From Cristatella mucedo (taxonomy: Eukaryota; Bryozoa; Phylactolaemata; Cristatellidae): DNA of 64,000 nucleotides. Where the stretch lies: the NCBI GenBank assembly GCA_009760855.2, contig WPIO01000005.1:2469501-2533500 (forward strand). Reading direction: 5' to 3'. Below the pieces are notes generated by a model. That model was not told where the DNA came from. It was given only the letters and a program-made list of their open reading frames with translations, and made no database searches. The position numbers and the translations under genes were made by a program. Positions 12,640-27,481 of this stretch are shown here, one piece after another. The first letter of the stretch is position 1; each line of letters begins with the position of its first letter.

Positions 12640-15600
12640 GTACGGCACAGGCAAACACTCGCATCGGGCAAGTCTTTGTGATTAACTAATTTTGCACAAG
12701 TCTTGGCATTGGCTTAGCTGAGACTTATCCCGCTCCTGTAGGCAGCCGCCAAAGGTGTGTCAGAAACTGTAACAGGATTCTTATTCGGGGCCACGATGCT
12801 GACCATTTTCATCACGTCGCCTGCATACGGCAACTTGGTACGTAATGAGCGCAGGCCAAGAAAACATTTGTTTTTAGGGCTACTCCCAGCTCCACCGTCA
12901 TCCTGCCTAGCGATTGTTCAGGTAATGATGTCTAGCTTTCGTGATATTCTCAACACTCGCCAAGGCTGTAGCCGCAGAGCAACACTGTAAATAACTATTC
13001 GGGCATTTGCGACATTTGCGACATCCCTGACCCACATGCTTCTTCCACACTCTGCCTCACACGCTTACAAACTAGGCCCATTTTACTGTGGGTCACAAAT
13101 GGGGAATATTATGTCGTTTGAATAGCTACCTACCTAAGTAGAATAATTGACATGGCTGTTTGTTTAATTTGGATTCTGCTGATGATGCTTTAGCTGATGA
13201 TAATCATTTTTCGGAATCAAAACTGCACGAAGTCCAGCTCTACCACAAAAAACCAGGGAACGAGTCTTAGCCGAGAGATAGAGTCATCGCACTTGACGAT
13301 CCGACGAATGTGGGTTCGAGTCCGGAGCAGGATTTTCTACGTTGCTCAATGCAAACTGAGTAATTGCCGCTAGGGCTCTTCGATGGCTATTTCAAAGTAG
13401 TAGAGGCTCTCTGGTTAGCATCTCTTTATTATTTTATCTATGTTATTAACTGTCCGGCACCGCTTAATGCTCACATGACCGTTCAGCAGTAAAGGCAGCC
13501 AACCCGGGGCCGCGAAGATCCGTGTTTCTAGAACATTTCACTAACGTAAATGGATTCTTTTTCCTGCTCTACGAATGCTCACAGGCTTTTCAATTGGTAT
13601 TATAATCTTAACGTCCAGTCTTGTATTGCATAGACTTGTCGTACTTCGAAAAAAGCTTGTGCGATTCAGGCGTGTCTTCTCATCTACAACCGCTGGTTAT
13701 ATGGCTCATTATTTTGCAGAAAACATATGGGTTCATTATCGGTAGGCTAACTGCAACAGCTCACTATTGTAATGAGGACAGTCGGTCCGAATTAGGGTCC
13801 TTGTGTGTAATTGAAACCGCCTAGCAGGTGCTCTTTTGACTGCTATGCATTGAATCTGAGGATCAGTAGCCACTCTGAAATTTGTCATGCATTGAATGAA
13901 AGAGATTTAATCCAAAAGGGCTCGTTAACAGTCGCGTATTTGAATATCGCTTTAACCCCTATTGCGGTACAGCCCAGGTTTTGAATAAGTGCACGAGCCA
14001 AAATACTACCGTACTTTAGACGCGCCGAGTGAATTATTGAGGACTTCGTTCATAAAAGTGAGCTACGATACAGAAATACGGTCCTTCGAGTCTCATTCAA
14101 ATGGCTGCAACAGCTGGGAGACAAGCTGGCGAACCGCTTCTCGTCAAGGCGAAGCTGGCCTGTCTCGGTTAATAAGCTCGTGGAAGTGCCAGCAATCGAT
14201 TGATAACCGAGCACGTAGCTAGTAAGCAAGCCAGCGAGCGACCAGCAGTTCGACAAATCGTCGCAGTGCTTCGAGCTTGCTTCGTCGTTCCAAAACAGGT
14301 GTCAAAAGTTGGACCGAGGTACCAGTGTCTCAGCGGATTGTTTATATGTACCGTCTGCAACTTCCTACTTGGGTAAGACCATTGCACAAAGTATGGCTTC
14401 GCATCAGCGAGAGGTTCTACTAAAACATTTATGAAGTATTTCGTTTCTATTTCAGGACACTAGATCGCTGTCCGGACAGCTTTTCTTTTACAATAATGTG
14501 CTTTCTGTGCAGCACAGTGGATGCCAACGGCGCTGCGATGCTGACGACGACCAGTTACTCAGTAGTGTCAGCCAGCTTTCCCACGCGCATCAACCAGGCT
14601 CTAGTATGCTCTGAACTCTCATTGGGATGTTGTCGTCGCTGGTGAGCATTTTTTCGGGAAACCACGCCTGTCGGCATAAGGCAGTAATTACTGTGTTCTT
14701 CACAGGGTGTTCTGGAGACTTGCTTGGGAGCAGCTTCGTTGATCGGTCCCGTTTTCGGAGGATTCTTCTACACGGTAAGCTGCATGGACATGAGGCAGGG
14801 AAGACTGGCATTGGGCTCAGCGATGCTAGGAATAAAGAAAAGCGCCCCGTGACTACGCTGTATCCACTAGACCATTCTCAAGGCATGTTGTAGCAAAACT
14901 GTCCAGCCTAAGCTTAGAGCGCTGCTCCCAAGCGACTGATTTGCATTTAAGCACACTTCCCGGCTTCTCAGATGTAAGATGCATCGTCGACTGTGCACGT
15001 GAAACTTACGAATCAAGTGATGCTTGTCAATCAGCTAATAAGACAGGTATACTAACGTGAGCTGAGGCAGCTTGCCGTAGCGTGCCAGGCTCATTAGTTA
15101 AGTTCAACCACTGTTCGTCAGTGACTGAGCCTTATGCCGCTAGGACAGGCCTGACCGGGCACCTACCGGCAAGTCAATTGCCAGTACTTCGGACAGAGTT
15201 TTTACCGGTAAAGATGACGCAGTACTCCGTGACAAAAAATTGCGCATCTTTTTCTGTGAGACCAGTTTCCCCGTAGTCAACTGGTCGGATCGCCGACTCC
15301 CGGATCTGAGGCTCCCTAGCAGTAAATGCATGATATAAATTGGATGGGAGCCAGTTCCAACTAGCTTAGCTACAGCAGCTTGTACTGGCTGAGACTTACC
15401 TGGTTCGTGAGGAAAGCAGTTCCGTAGCAAAGGAAATAGATGTCAGTGAACAAGCTGAGGTCGTCGCAACCCCAAGTTCAACGTCTCTGCGTGCCTTTGG
15501 CTGAGATACCCAAAGCAGCGTACTAGAGTAAAAGCTTTTACAAATAAAGGAAATTGATGCCTTAATCGCGTCATATACTTAATTTGAACGCTTATCCGAG

Positions 15601-18412
15601 ATTATGAATGTTTCTGATGACCTGTGGCCCAATAAAGCATCCATTTTTAAACGGAGCACCTAAAGTATCGAATACAAGGAACAGGGAATCAGCAAACGAC
15701 AGTTGAGAAAGGCCGTTGGAGCCAAGGTCCATGGGGTTGCCGGATTATTTTTAGAAATCGTGGTAAAGATCACTTCAAATAGATTCTAGCCTGGAGTAGA
15801 CGTGCAGTCGAAATGAAACTGGTGAAGCTCGCAGGGAACCTTCCCGTAGGATAGCAATAATTACAGTGAGTGAATGAAGGGCTGTCAAGAAAGTAAGATC
15901 GGACTGACAATCGGTCAGTTTGAAATGTCCGGAGAGCACCATGACATTGGAACTTCTGTGCGAATTTATGGATGTGTTTACAAGCGATATCCCCGTATTA
16001 GCATGCACTAATGAGCATGGAAAGGTGAAATCATTTGCCGCCACAGAGAGCGACGTTGTTCTCTTTGCAGGTTGGTGGATATCGGCTGCCTTTTTTCGTA
16101 GTTGGAGGGTTGCTGGCATTATCTTTGGTCCTGTCATATTTTTTCTTTCCATCTATCGGTAAGTATCTATGCAGTTTATTAGCCGATAGAGCTTGCGGCA
16201 ATAAAATATAATTCTACGGCAGGTTAGGATCGGCACAGAATAGAAATGTGAGCCCCGAGGCCTCTCGTGCTAGCAGAAGCTGTCCGTTTGCCTGAGTGAA
16301 GTTAACTTTACCGTGACCAAGTAGTGGCTGGTGGAGGGGGTTGATTAAGAAGCTGTAGCTTTCGGCGTCTTTTTGATCGAACTTACGGAGTTACGCCAGG
16401 CAGCTAACCCACCCGTTTAGCTGTCTTCAGGTACGGAAGTCTGCTGATCTTGTTTTGCCCAGGGGTCAGTTGCTCACATTTAACGATCGGAGTAGCAGGC
16501 TTAAGCCTGGCGGCCAATGTGAAAAACCTAGAGATTAAATTCACTTGGGGCACTAGTTAAGTATTTCATTCGTCAATTGCTCTGATAGCGCTTGATCTTG
16601 ATCCGGACGCTTCACGTAAGCTGCAGTGTTCGAGCCTACGATCTCGGTCGTCTAAGGCGAGGGCCCCGGTTCAAGGTCCACAAGGTACGTCGCCTGCGAT
16701 CGCGGCTTCCCGGTAGCTTAAACCAGGAGCCTAAAAGAAGTTTAGAGTAGATTGATGGAGGTGCTGGGCTGAACTTTGAATCAAGTGTGTCTTTGGAGGA
16801 GAGATTGTAAAGTTATTCGAGATTCTGCAAACCAACTATGTATGCTCAACGCCTAGGGAATGAATAGCAATATGCTCAAAGGTGAGAGTATCTTAATTTT
16901 AAATGATGTAGCGGTCACTGTTTGTGCTCACCGGACAAAGCCTTGAATAAAATATCAGCCGCAAATAAAAACCTGAAGTTAGTGAGTATAGAGATAGCTT
17001 ACTTGCCTTGACCTTTGGTGTTACGATGTAAGTGGCACAAATTCTCCCCTGCTTAATCACCAAGCTCAGTTGGATAGTCGCGAAACCATGCTGGAATTCT
17101 TATAGCTGGTAACCTAGTAGGAGTAAGTGTTATAAGCTTGGAATTGGGCTGGTTCGACTGTTCAGTGCAGACGATTTAGAATCCGTACTTGCTGCCACTG
17201 ATCGTAGGACCCGTGTGCTGAGGGTTTAGTGGACAGAATGTTGGGTTTGGATGAGAATATAGCTACAGCTTTGTAAAGTATAACAACAATGATAACAATA
17301 ATGCACTTGATAAAGCGCCCTCAGAAAACTCAATCTCTTTCTAGGCGCTTTACATTTGCTGGAAAGGGAAACGTCGTTGAATGGTGAGTAATATCATAAA
17401 TGACGAACAACAAGAATAGCATGGTTAGGGCTGACATGCACAGGGTCAGCATGTAAGTATGGTTTGTGGCAGCATGCACAGTGTCAGCACTCATAAGCAC
17501 ACGAAAGACGAATCACACGTATCCACTAAATGATGTCCTAAGTAGGTGTGTTTTTAGTTTTTTTTAATGTGGTCAAGTCAAGGGATGTTGTGACGCAAGT
17601 CGGGAGGGAGTTCCAAGCTTTTGGGAACATACAAACTAAATGCACGGTCTCCAAAGGATTTGAGGTTTGTACGAGGTATTGGTAGACGGTTGGATTTTGA
17701 AAATCTGGTTGTGCGATGCTTGGCCTGGTGGGGGAGTAAACCTGAGAGATAGGCTGGAGCCAAAGAATGAAGTGACCTAAACGTGAGAGACTAAACCTTG
17801 AAATCGATCCGTTGCTTGACTGGAAGCCATTGCAGGTCGGCGAGAAGTGGAGTAATGTGGCAAGTGTGAAGCTCACGACAGACAAGCCTAGCTGCCAAGT
17901 TTTGCACCAGCTGTAATCGCCTGATTGCACATGCCTGTAAGTAAGCAAGCAAGCAGTGAGTTACAGAAGTCAAGACGGGATGTCACAAATGCATTGACCA
18001 ACTTAGATGTGGAACTCTTATCTAAACAAGCCCGAATTTAAGCAATGTGTTTTAGGTGAAAGTAGGCAGACTTGTTTGTGGAGCTGGTGTGGTCGTCTAA
18101 CGAGAGGTCACTTTGGAACATGATACCTAGATTTCGAGATGATTCAACAGGAGATATGCTGGCAGCGCTAATTTTGAGGGTCAGCCTTTCCAAATTCAGA
18201 ATCACAGTGGATTTGCCCATGACTAGTAAGTTAGTTTATCATCGTTTAGTTTAAGAAAATTTGCAACCATCTATGTGCGGATGTCATCAATACATGCTGC
18301 GAGTTGAGAGAATATGAGGCGCTCGAAGGCTGGGAGAGATCAAAGCGAAGGTACAACTGAGTGTCATCCACATAGAAGTGAAAGCCTAGATTGTGCTTGG
18401 CAATCACATCAG

Positions 18413-18481
<69 letters not shown>

Positions 18482-19683
18482 ATAAACCGTAAACAGAACC
18501 GGACCTAGCATGTAGCCCTGCGGTACGCCATATTTCAGAGGTACCTCGGATGATTTTTGTCCTTTCACGCCAATGCTCTGGAGTCCCCCACTGAGATAGG
18601 ACCTGAACCATTGCAGAACAGTGCCAGTGATTCCCAGGCGAGATGAGAGACGCTCTAGAAGAACTTTGTGATCGAGTTTATCAAAAGCTATTGAAAGATC
18701 GAGCAAAACAAGCAGAGACACTGTACCTATGTCTGAATTCCTAAGTAGGTCGCTGAATACCCTAAGCTATGCTGACTCTCTGGAGTGATTATCTCTAAAG
18801 CCAGATTGGAACTTACTAGCAAGGTTTGAACTTTTGGCAGTTTCTCTCTGCTCTACCGAAGGCAGGCTACTATGAACCAACACTTCTGTCCTGAAGTATA
18901 TACCTGTTCTGCAGCAGTCAAATTCTCTCTCTTTCTTTAAGAAAAGAGAAGCAGTGATCACAAGCAGCTAGCTGGCCCTCCCATATCCGATCACTTGCGG
19001 CGTGTCGCCGTCTTTGCATTTAATATTGCAGGTGATTAAAGAGCGAGGTAAATATTCGTGCTTCAGTGCATAGCATATCTGAAGTACCTGAAAAGAGATT
19101 AAGTTTTCTGAGGGAACTAAGCAAATGAATCATTATCATTAATGTAAGCTGAGGACGTTTATTTTCTGCAACTCCAATAAACTCTATCCCTCTTAATTGA
19201 AAATATAGAATGGTTACACTATGTTCGTTCCTCTTCGGAAATATGCGCAAATTAAGTTTTTGGCTGCTCAAGAATGTGCCTGTTGCATCCTTGTGCAGTC
19301 CTGATTAAACCTAGTAAGTATGGCCTGTGGAGTGTCTGAGCTGTCTTCGCATGTTAGTTTCAATAGCTTTGAATTGCACATTACTGCTGGTGCTCTGAGC
19401 ACATATAATACTTCGTGTGGTCTCAACTGATTCAGCGGATGTCTCGAGGTTCTAAATCAATTTTCAAACGATGGGCCCACGTTTTATTCTGGTTTGGCCC
19501 ACTGGTTAAGGTGCTCGCCTCGACTGATGTCAACATGGATATATCTCACGATCACGGTAGTACGCTCGTGCCCCATGGAATGTGTGGAGTGCCTGAATAG
19601 AGATTAATTTCTCTCAGGGTGCCAGACGAATGAATTATATACACACACACAAACACACACATATATATATGTGTGTGTGTGCG

Positions 19684-19775
<92 letters not shown>

Positions 19776-20877
19776 GGTGGGTGTGTGTGTGTGTGTGTGT
19801 GTGTGTGCACGCGCGTGCGCTTTCTGAGTGATCAAGTAGTCGGAGGTCATACAATGCCCGATTGGATTGATCAATACAGTCATTACAGGCAGGCTGGGTA
19901 ATACTTTAGCCTACCTTCTGCACGCGTAATAATAGGCAGAACTCAGGATGTTATCGTCTCCAAATCCAAAGTATTTTCACTGAACAGTGGCCAGCCACAG
20001 ACGGAATGTAATACACTGTAGATGAATGCTTTTGCACTGGTGTCTTCGAGCTTGTTCTGCAGAAGAAAAGTGACAATGTACTTCAAAAAGTAGTCATACC
20101 TCTCCGGAAGTCGCCCATTTCCGGCTAGCTGCACTTTAGATTTACACGGACTAACTCAAAGTTCTTTGACGGGTTCGCATATGGCCACGTGAGTTTTCAG
20201 ACTCCGAGATATTTTTCTGCACTCAGCTGCAGTGCCAGCAGCCAACGCAGTGCCCTATTAAAGCACTGGCGGCAAAATGACTCGGGTACAAATACTGTAT
20301 GTACGCCTGCCACCGCGTCCACTGCTATTCTAGATAGCCTCGAACGGAAATGCTCCTAGCGGCTAAGTCTAGATCCTAATCTCGCACTTACTTAATATCA
20401 TGGAATGAGAACTCCGATTCCTAATCACTAGATGCAATACGATGGGGCTCCCTACTTTAATTATCGGCTACAACGGTTGCCTGAGGTTTTTGGAATGATA
20501 TGAACTAAAACTCATCCAGCTTGTGGCACAATGCCAACGCGGGCCAGTGGTTTTTTGCGTTGGCCAGGACGGAAAGACTCTATTAAAACGTTTGCAAAGG
20601 CCCAAAAACTAACCGCGAATTGATATACTGGGCATGCCCTTCCGCAAAGCACACACCAGGAGGAGTAGCACTACCGAGATACTTTGCTGTCGGGCAATGA
20701 GCATGGCGTGAATGTTTTCAAACGATCTTAGAGGCCACTCGAAATTATGAACTCATTCATGGACTTCGTTCTAGGTGGGGTAAGAGCGGGAATAATGTAT
20801 ATGTATATATAAATATATATGTATATATATATCTAATATATAAGTATATATATATCTAATATATATATATATATCTA

Positions 20878-20917
<40 letters not shown>

Positions 20918-23654
20918 ATCAGTGCCATCAGCTGTATTCTTGTGGAACTGCCGATTTTGCTAGGAAAGTAGGAGAGCCGATAAGCCGGTATTTTGAGCTA
21001 ACTAAAGTGCGATCGAATTTAAAGACATGTTTGCAATTGATCTGGTATTTTCGTCTTGATACAGTAGGTGTATTTTCTCTTTCCTTTGTAGAATGTCACG
21101 AAAAAAAAGGAAGTTTTTTGTCTCTACTAAAGACACCGGGTGCCATCGTAGGTTTCCTGGCAGTTACAAGTGTAACTCTTGCACTGACGTTTCTTGAGCC
21201 CATATTAAGTGGCAGATTGCTTCTGGTGAGTGACTTATCATTAATGCTCGGATGCCCGCGTGGCAATGCTGTGCTTCCAAGATACAATTACCGGTCAACT
21301 GTACACTGTAAGATCTCCAGTTGAAAATGTGTGACTCTGATACCTTTCTCGAGTTGGCCGATCTGCATCCCGAATTCGGAAGCACACATTTACAATGCTG
21401 TTAACGTGCAGATCAAGCCAACGATATCTGCGACAGTTATTGGAGCAGTTTACATGGTGGAGAGCACAATGTATTCACTATCTGCTCCAGTCGCAGGATG
21501 GCTGTGTGACAAGGTGAGATGTTAAGCTACGTATAGGTTTATTCGTGGAAAGTATTTAAGGGATGTTTAGGTGTTTTGCTGCGATTGTTTCGATAACCCC
21601 CACAGTCAGCCTAACCATTATTAGAATTGAGATTTTGCAGCATCTGTATTGGAATAGGAAATTTTGCCTACACAACAAGAATAAGATGCTACGCGTAGGC
21701 AGACACCACTTGATTAGTCAGCTTGCAGAAATATGCTGCTATTCGTCCATCATCACGGATTACGTCACGTCAGGTAAAGCACCGTGCCGTGCTTTGTAAC
21801 GAAGGAAAGCGTTGTCTTGGTTGTCAAGTCAGTCTACAGTTAAGCGGAGAAAAATTACTAAAAATTGTGCTACTTAGATACAACAACAAAACTAAGGTAT
21901 GCGTTAGGGCATCTAGACCGCTATAATTCTCTTTTGGGACTTCCGCCCAGAGCCATTTATGAGCTGCAGCTGGTGCAAAACCGCAGCAGCCACTCATCTA
22001 CTCGGTCGTCAACGGCATAGATGTCGCACCCGACTAATTCTATCTGAGCTTCGAAGACCTCACATGCAGCATGCAATGCACATCGACGTCCTCATTCTTG
22101 CCGGCAGGTGGCGTCACACGCTTACACCGGCCGGCCTGTCCTAGCTTCTCGCTCCATGTGCGCACTCTCGAAACATCTGCACCTCCTCCTACTCCTCCTC
22201 CTCCTCCTCAGCGTCCTCCACACTGCCCCCCTACGCTCATCACACAGATGGAAGTACTCTGGTCATCAGGCGCTCAGTTCGCATGCACCGAAATTCCGAA
22301 GCTCAATCCGGCTTCTGTCGTCTGCAATGACTTTCCATCGTTCATATCTGAGCTAAAGATGCATCTGTTCCGTTTAGCTTTCCCTGTGCCTGTGTGAACT
22401 CTCTCTTTCATGTCCGAAGAGCTCTTTGGGCGCTTAATTCCACAGGGCATGGTTCATTTTTGTCCTGCATGGTTTTATTTATGTGCATAATTCCAGAGCA
22501 TGTGGCTAGCAAGAGATCCTTCTAACCTGCGCAGCCCCCCGAAGGGTTTTCTTTTGCGTATTTTAGCTGGCTGACCTAAGCAAGACACATGCTTTCTCCT
22601 GCTCTAGTATCTTGGCTTTATACTGTGCACGCCCTTGGGTCTCAGCGCGGTGGTAAGGTGCTCGCACTTCCCGACTTCCTTCATGATCGCGCGTTTGAGT
22701 CCTGCAGTTGGCTGTGTCTACTGTGCTTGTCACCTCTGACCATGTTATGCTCATTGACATTGTTTGGCATATTTAAAGTACATAGAAAGAGATTGAGTTC
22801 TCAGAGGTCTCTATACAAATGCAATACTGTCATTATATTATTATGCTACAACTAACCATTTCACAGCACTTACTTTACAGCATACGTAAAGTGCCTGGAA
22901 AGAGATCGAGTTCTCAGATGGCGCTATGCAAAAAGTAGTATTATTCTTTTCTAAGGGTACTTAAGAGATTGTGTATTATTCAGTCAAAATATTACCACTA
23001 TCTACGTAGCCTAGTTCAGACTTAGTACTGGCATTCAAGTGAGGCCATACAACGATGTGGGTTGGTTCTACAATAGAAAATGGAGCACTGTACTCGGCCA
23101 CCAGCTATAATGACCCAGCGGTTAAAGTACTCGCCATGACCAAGGTCAAATCGAGGTTGTGGGCTAGAGCTCCGTGCCACATGTGAAGCGCCTGACTAGA
23201 GATCAAGTTCTCTCAGGGCGCTATACAAATGAATTATATTTATTGAAAAGCCACTAGCAAAATCGCTTCCACAATAAGACCAGCTTTGCAGCCTAACAGC
23301 ACATCTCGTGGCATGTACGCACTGGCTGCTATTGGCGCTTGCAGAATGCACGCGTGCCTAGTGCAGCTGAAGTCGCACCGGCTAGGCTCCCTCTGGTGGC
23401 TCAGCAACAATAACTAGCAATGCCAAAGCTGGACACCTGTAACCCTCAGTGGCTGTTTAACCGACCTCCTTATATAATTGGTAATATAATAATTGATAAT
23501 ATAATATAATTGATAATAATAATATAATAATAGTAATGATAATAATAATATAACAATAATATAACTGATAATATAATAACATATGATTTCCCTTTGCAGC
23601 AAATGTAAAGCGCCTAGAAAAAGATTGAGTTCTCTGAGGGCGCTTTATTAAAGG

Positions 23655-23696
<42 letters not shown>

Positions 23697-25304
23697 TCGG
23701 TATTTTGATTTATGGTCGCTCTATGGCTGCCACATCCCGCTACGGCCAGCGAACCAGCGTGTATCACAGTATACAAGACTCTTGCCGTGTCTCAAAGGTT
23801 TGGGTCTTCGTCAGCATTTGTCAGGCATCGGCAAGGACTAGCATCGGCACTAGACCTGCATAGCTGGCCCAAGGTCAAAGAGCAGAAGCCATTATACCTC
23901 GCGTGTAACGCTACCAACTTTCTAACCCGTTTCGCCGTATTACAATTAGTAACTTAAACGCTAGCTACCTATTTTGAAACGGTGGTTTTGAGAGACTGGT
24001 ATGGCGATATTAACCTAACGCAGAGCAGGCTGAATTCGTCTAATAACGAACCGCGATTCAGGAACACTGACAGACAGACAGACGGCTGAACGCACGTTGC
24101 CGAAGACCCTTCCAGAAGAGACACTCCTTTGGGAGCAGCGAGTCCGTTCAGGTCGTGCTATGTTCTTAGCCTTAAATATCTCTAAGAAAGGCGCATTCAC
24201 CAGCAATAAATTTTAATGGGCGAAGCAGAGTGCCAAACAGTAGCTCCGGAGAGCTCGTGCGTTCGTATCCTCAGAGCGGCCGGCCGGCCTGACATTTCGC
24301 CCCGTACGGCATATATTTCGGTAGTCCGGGTATTTAGTTGAGCCGGGGCTGGACTGAGGCTAAATAGTCACTGTACCCGGCCAACAGAGAAACTGCATCT
24401 TGTTTGCCATGTTCTGGTAACACACAGAGGCACTGCAAGTCGCCATGTATGAACTTGATCCGCCTCAGGTACAGTCGTACGCCCCCGGTCTAGGGTTGAC
24501 TAGCAAGGCCGTCAGCTCACGCATGGCTACCTGTAATATGCAATGAATGGCCGCGTTGTCCGTACAGTCGTCCGGCATCTTCGGCTGCTCGTGCGATCCT
24601 AATTTAACGTGCATCCGTTTTAAAAGACACCAAGCTTGTTGCACCGTCGACATCCGACGCTATATTCGAACCCATCTTTAGCCACAAAGATCCGAGTTAG
24701 TGCTTGTTGAACGAAGCTCCCGCTTTTTGCTCTTGATTCAATCACTTGAAGACCGCGAATCATTCGAGTTTCTCGTATAAGACCATTAAGTATATTAGAA
24801 TTCGTAAGCAAACTTATCTGACTTACTCCACTTGACTTGTGCACCTCAATTAGATTTAAATATGGAAACATCCTTGCTGCCTTTGACAGGGTTACGTGAA
24901 GAGCCTCATGCTGTGTGGATCCACCATTACAGCGATCGGCCTGTTGCTCGTCGGGCCGAGCCATATCTTGCCATTTCTGCCACGGTTAGTCGGCAATCGA
25001 AATGCAGCAAAATGCAGCTACCACATGCAACAAAATATCACGCACTGCCGGCGCCAGAACGTGCGTCTCTACGACGACTGCTTTCATTGCAGGGATTTCT
25101 GGCTTACCTCTGCATCAGTTGCAATTCTAGGCCTGGGCATGGGCATTTCCTGGCTTCCACAATATCAGCTTATTCTCAGCTCAGCCCTGTAAGTAGACGC
25201 TCGCGTGATGTACATGGCAGCCAACTCGGTTGCATGTCATCGCCTATGGATGCGCCAGCTCACGAGGCGAGCTTGCATGGGCATGCACACACAGAGACAT
25301 GCGC

Positions 25305-25351
<47 letters not shown>

Positions 25352-27423
25352 TGTGCGTGTGTGCGTGCGTGTGGGTGTGTGTGTGTGTGAGTACGTGACA
25401 GGCCATAATCAGAGCAGAGCAGCTAGAAACACAATTCTTAAGAAGCTTAAGCCATGCATCTAAGCTGAATTTCATAGTCTCCACATACCCTCCACACGCC
25501 ACAAATCTTGGATACGGAACTGAGAACTCTGACAAGGAAAAGACCCAAGTTCTTTAATAAACTTGGTTTAGGCTAGCAGCATATTAATTCCACCGGTGCA
25601 GCAACTGATTTGCAATGACCGTTTGGCTGGCTACGCATTTGGAATGAAGGTCAGAGTTATAAACAGATTATATATACTGCGTGCTATGATTTCCTTGCTG
25701 CGAATTTGCATAGGATCTTTATAGTAATAATAATAGTGATAATGAACGTGATAAAGCGCCCTCAGAGAACTCAATCTTTTTCTAGGCGCTTTAAATTTGC
25801 TGCAAAGGGAAACGCCATTGAATGGTGAGTAATATCATGCTTGATAAACAATATGAATAGCATGCTTAAGGGTGACATGCACAAGGTCAGCATGCAAATG
25901 TGGTTAGTGGCAGCAAGCACAGTGTCAGCACGCATGAGCTCATAATGGACCAATCACAGGGACCCACTAAATGCTGTACTAAATAGGAGTGCTTTTAAGT
26001 TCTTTCTGCATGTGGTCAAGTCAGGGGGTGTTCTGACACAAGTCGGGAGTGAGTTCCAGGCTCTAGGAGCATAGGAACTAAATGCACGGTCTCCAAAGGA
26101 TTTGAGGTTTGTACGAGGTATTGGTAAACTGTTGGATTCCGAAAAGTGAGTGGTACGATGCTTGGCCTGGTGGAGGAGTAGATATGAGAGATAGGCTGGA
26201 GCCAAAGAATGAAGTGACCTAAAAGTGAGTGACAAAACCTTGAAGTCGATCCACTGCTTGACTGGGAGCCAGTGCAGGTCGGCGAGAAGTGGTGTGATGT
26301 GGCAACTAAGAAGCTCACGACAGACAAGCCTAACAGCCAAGTTTTGCACCGGCTGTAATCGCCTGATTGCACATGCTGGTAGGCCAGCAAGCATTGAGTT
26401 GCAGAAGTCAAGACGGGATATCACAAATGCATGGACCAACTTAGACGTGGGACCCTTATCTAAACAAGCCCGAATTTTAGCAATGTTATGAAGCTGAAAA
26501 TAGGCAGACTTGATTGTGGAGCTGATGTGGCCGTCTAATGAGAGGTCGCTTTGGAACATGGCACCTAGATTTAGAGCTGATTCAACAGGATTCAACTGAT
26601 TCAATCACAAGTCATTGACTTACATGTCTAATTTGAATCCAAAATATGATGCTGCATGTTATTGCCTGTGGAGTCAGGATAATAAAAGGACTACATGCAT
26701 ATTACTCTGCCGAGTTATAAGGACCATCTTACGCAACCAAATAATAAAAAAACAAGACAACAGGCCAGATAGACAGTAAATGGAAATATGAGTGGAGAGT
26801 TCTAGACAAAATATTGTCCTCACCCAAACACTGCCAACGATCAGTAAATAAACATGTGTTTATGAGGTCGTACTGGCAGGCATCGAAAAGGCATTTACTC
26901 CTAAGATTCAAAAGGTAAAAATTTTTTTATTTGAACTCTTTGCCTCTCCAAAATATACGCACAGACCTGGTTCTGTCGAGGGTCATTCATCAACAAACGC
27001 CCAAGGTTTGGAGCTATTAGTTTCCTATATAGATGGTGACGATCTCTGAAATATAACACTAATCTTAAGCAGCCGTACTCAAAATTTAGGAAAGTGTTCT
27101 TGAAGATCCGACTTACCAGACCTACATATCATACTTAAATTGGCAATTTGAGTTCGAAACTCGATTTTATCTTCAGTTATAAACTAAGCAGCTGTTTGAA
27201 ATGAGTTGACAGTGCTATCATATTATCGCTAAGTGAGCTGATGCATTGATTCTAGCAGCTGCTCCGTCCGGGGCAGCTTTAGCAGTGCCGTCGGAGCCTC
27301 AATGGGTAGAATATAGGTTCTTTGGTCTGCCAACGGTCATTGATCCGTCAATGAAAAACTAATGCTGCCGGTGCATTGCATTCAGCATGCCCATACAAAA
27401 TTATCACTCGTATAGTCTCTCTC

Positions 27424-27481
<58 letters not shown>

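Noticed and set aside
13561-13660. Hydrophobic frame after a CACAG site, first taken as TM3 of gene 1
   Set aside because: No donor in the required phase. The segment at 14,299-14,372 has the right phase, length and motif, and a matching exon exists in gene 2.
15920-16162. 80-codon frame with a hydrophobic end
   Set aside because: It overlaps gene 1 exon 6 in the wrong frame; the conserved VGGYRLPF reading is another frame.
25954-26604. 216-codon open frame as a host gene
   Set aside because: It is the C-terminal part of a LINE A reverse transcriptase followed by the family 3' end; many other copies are present.
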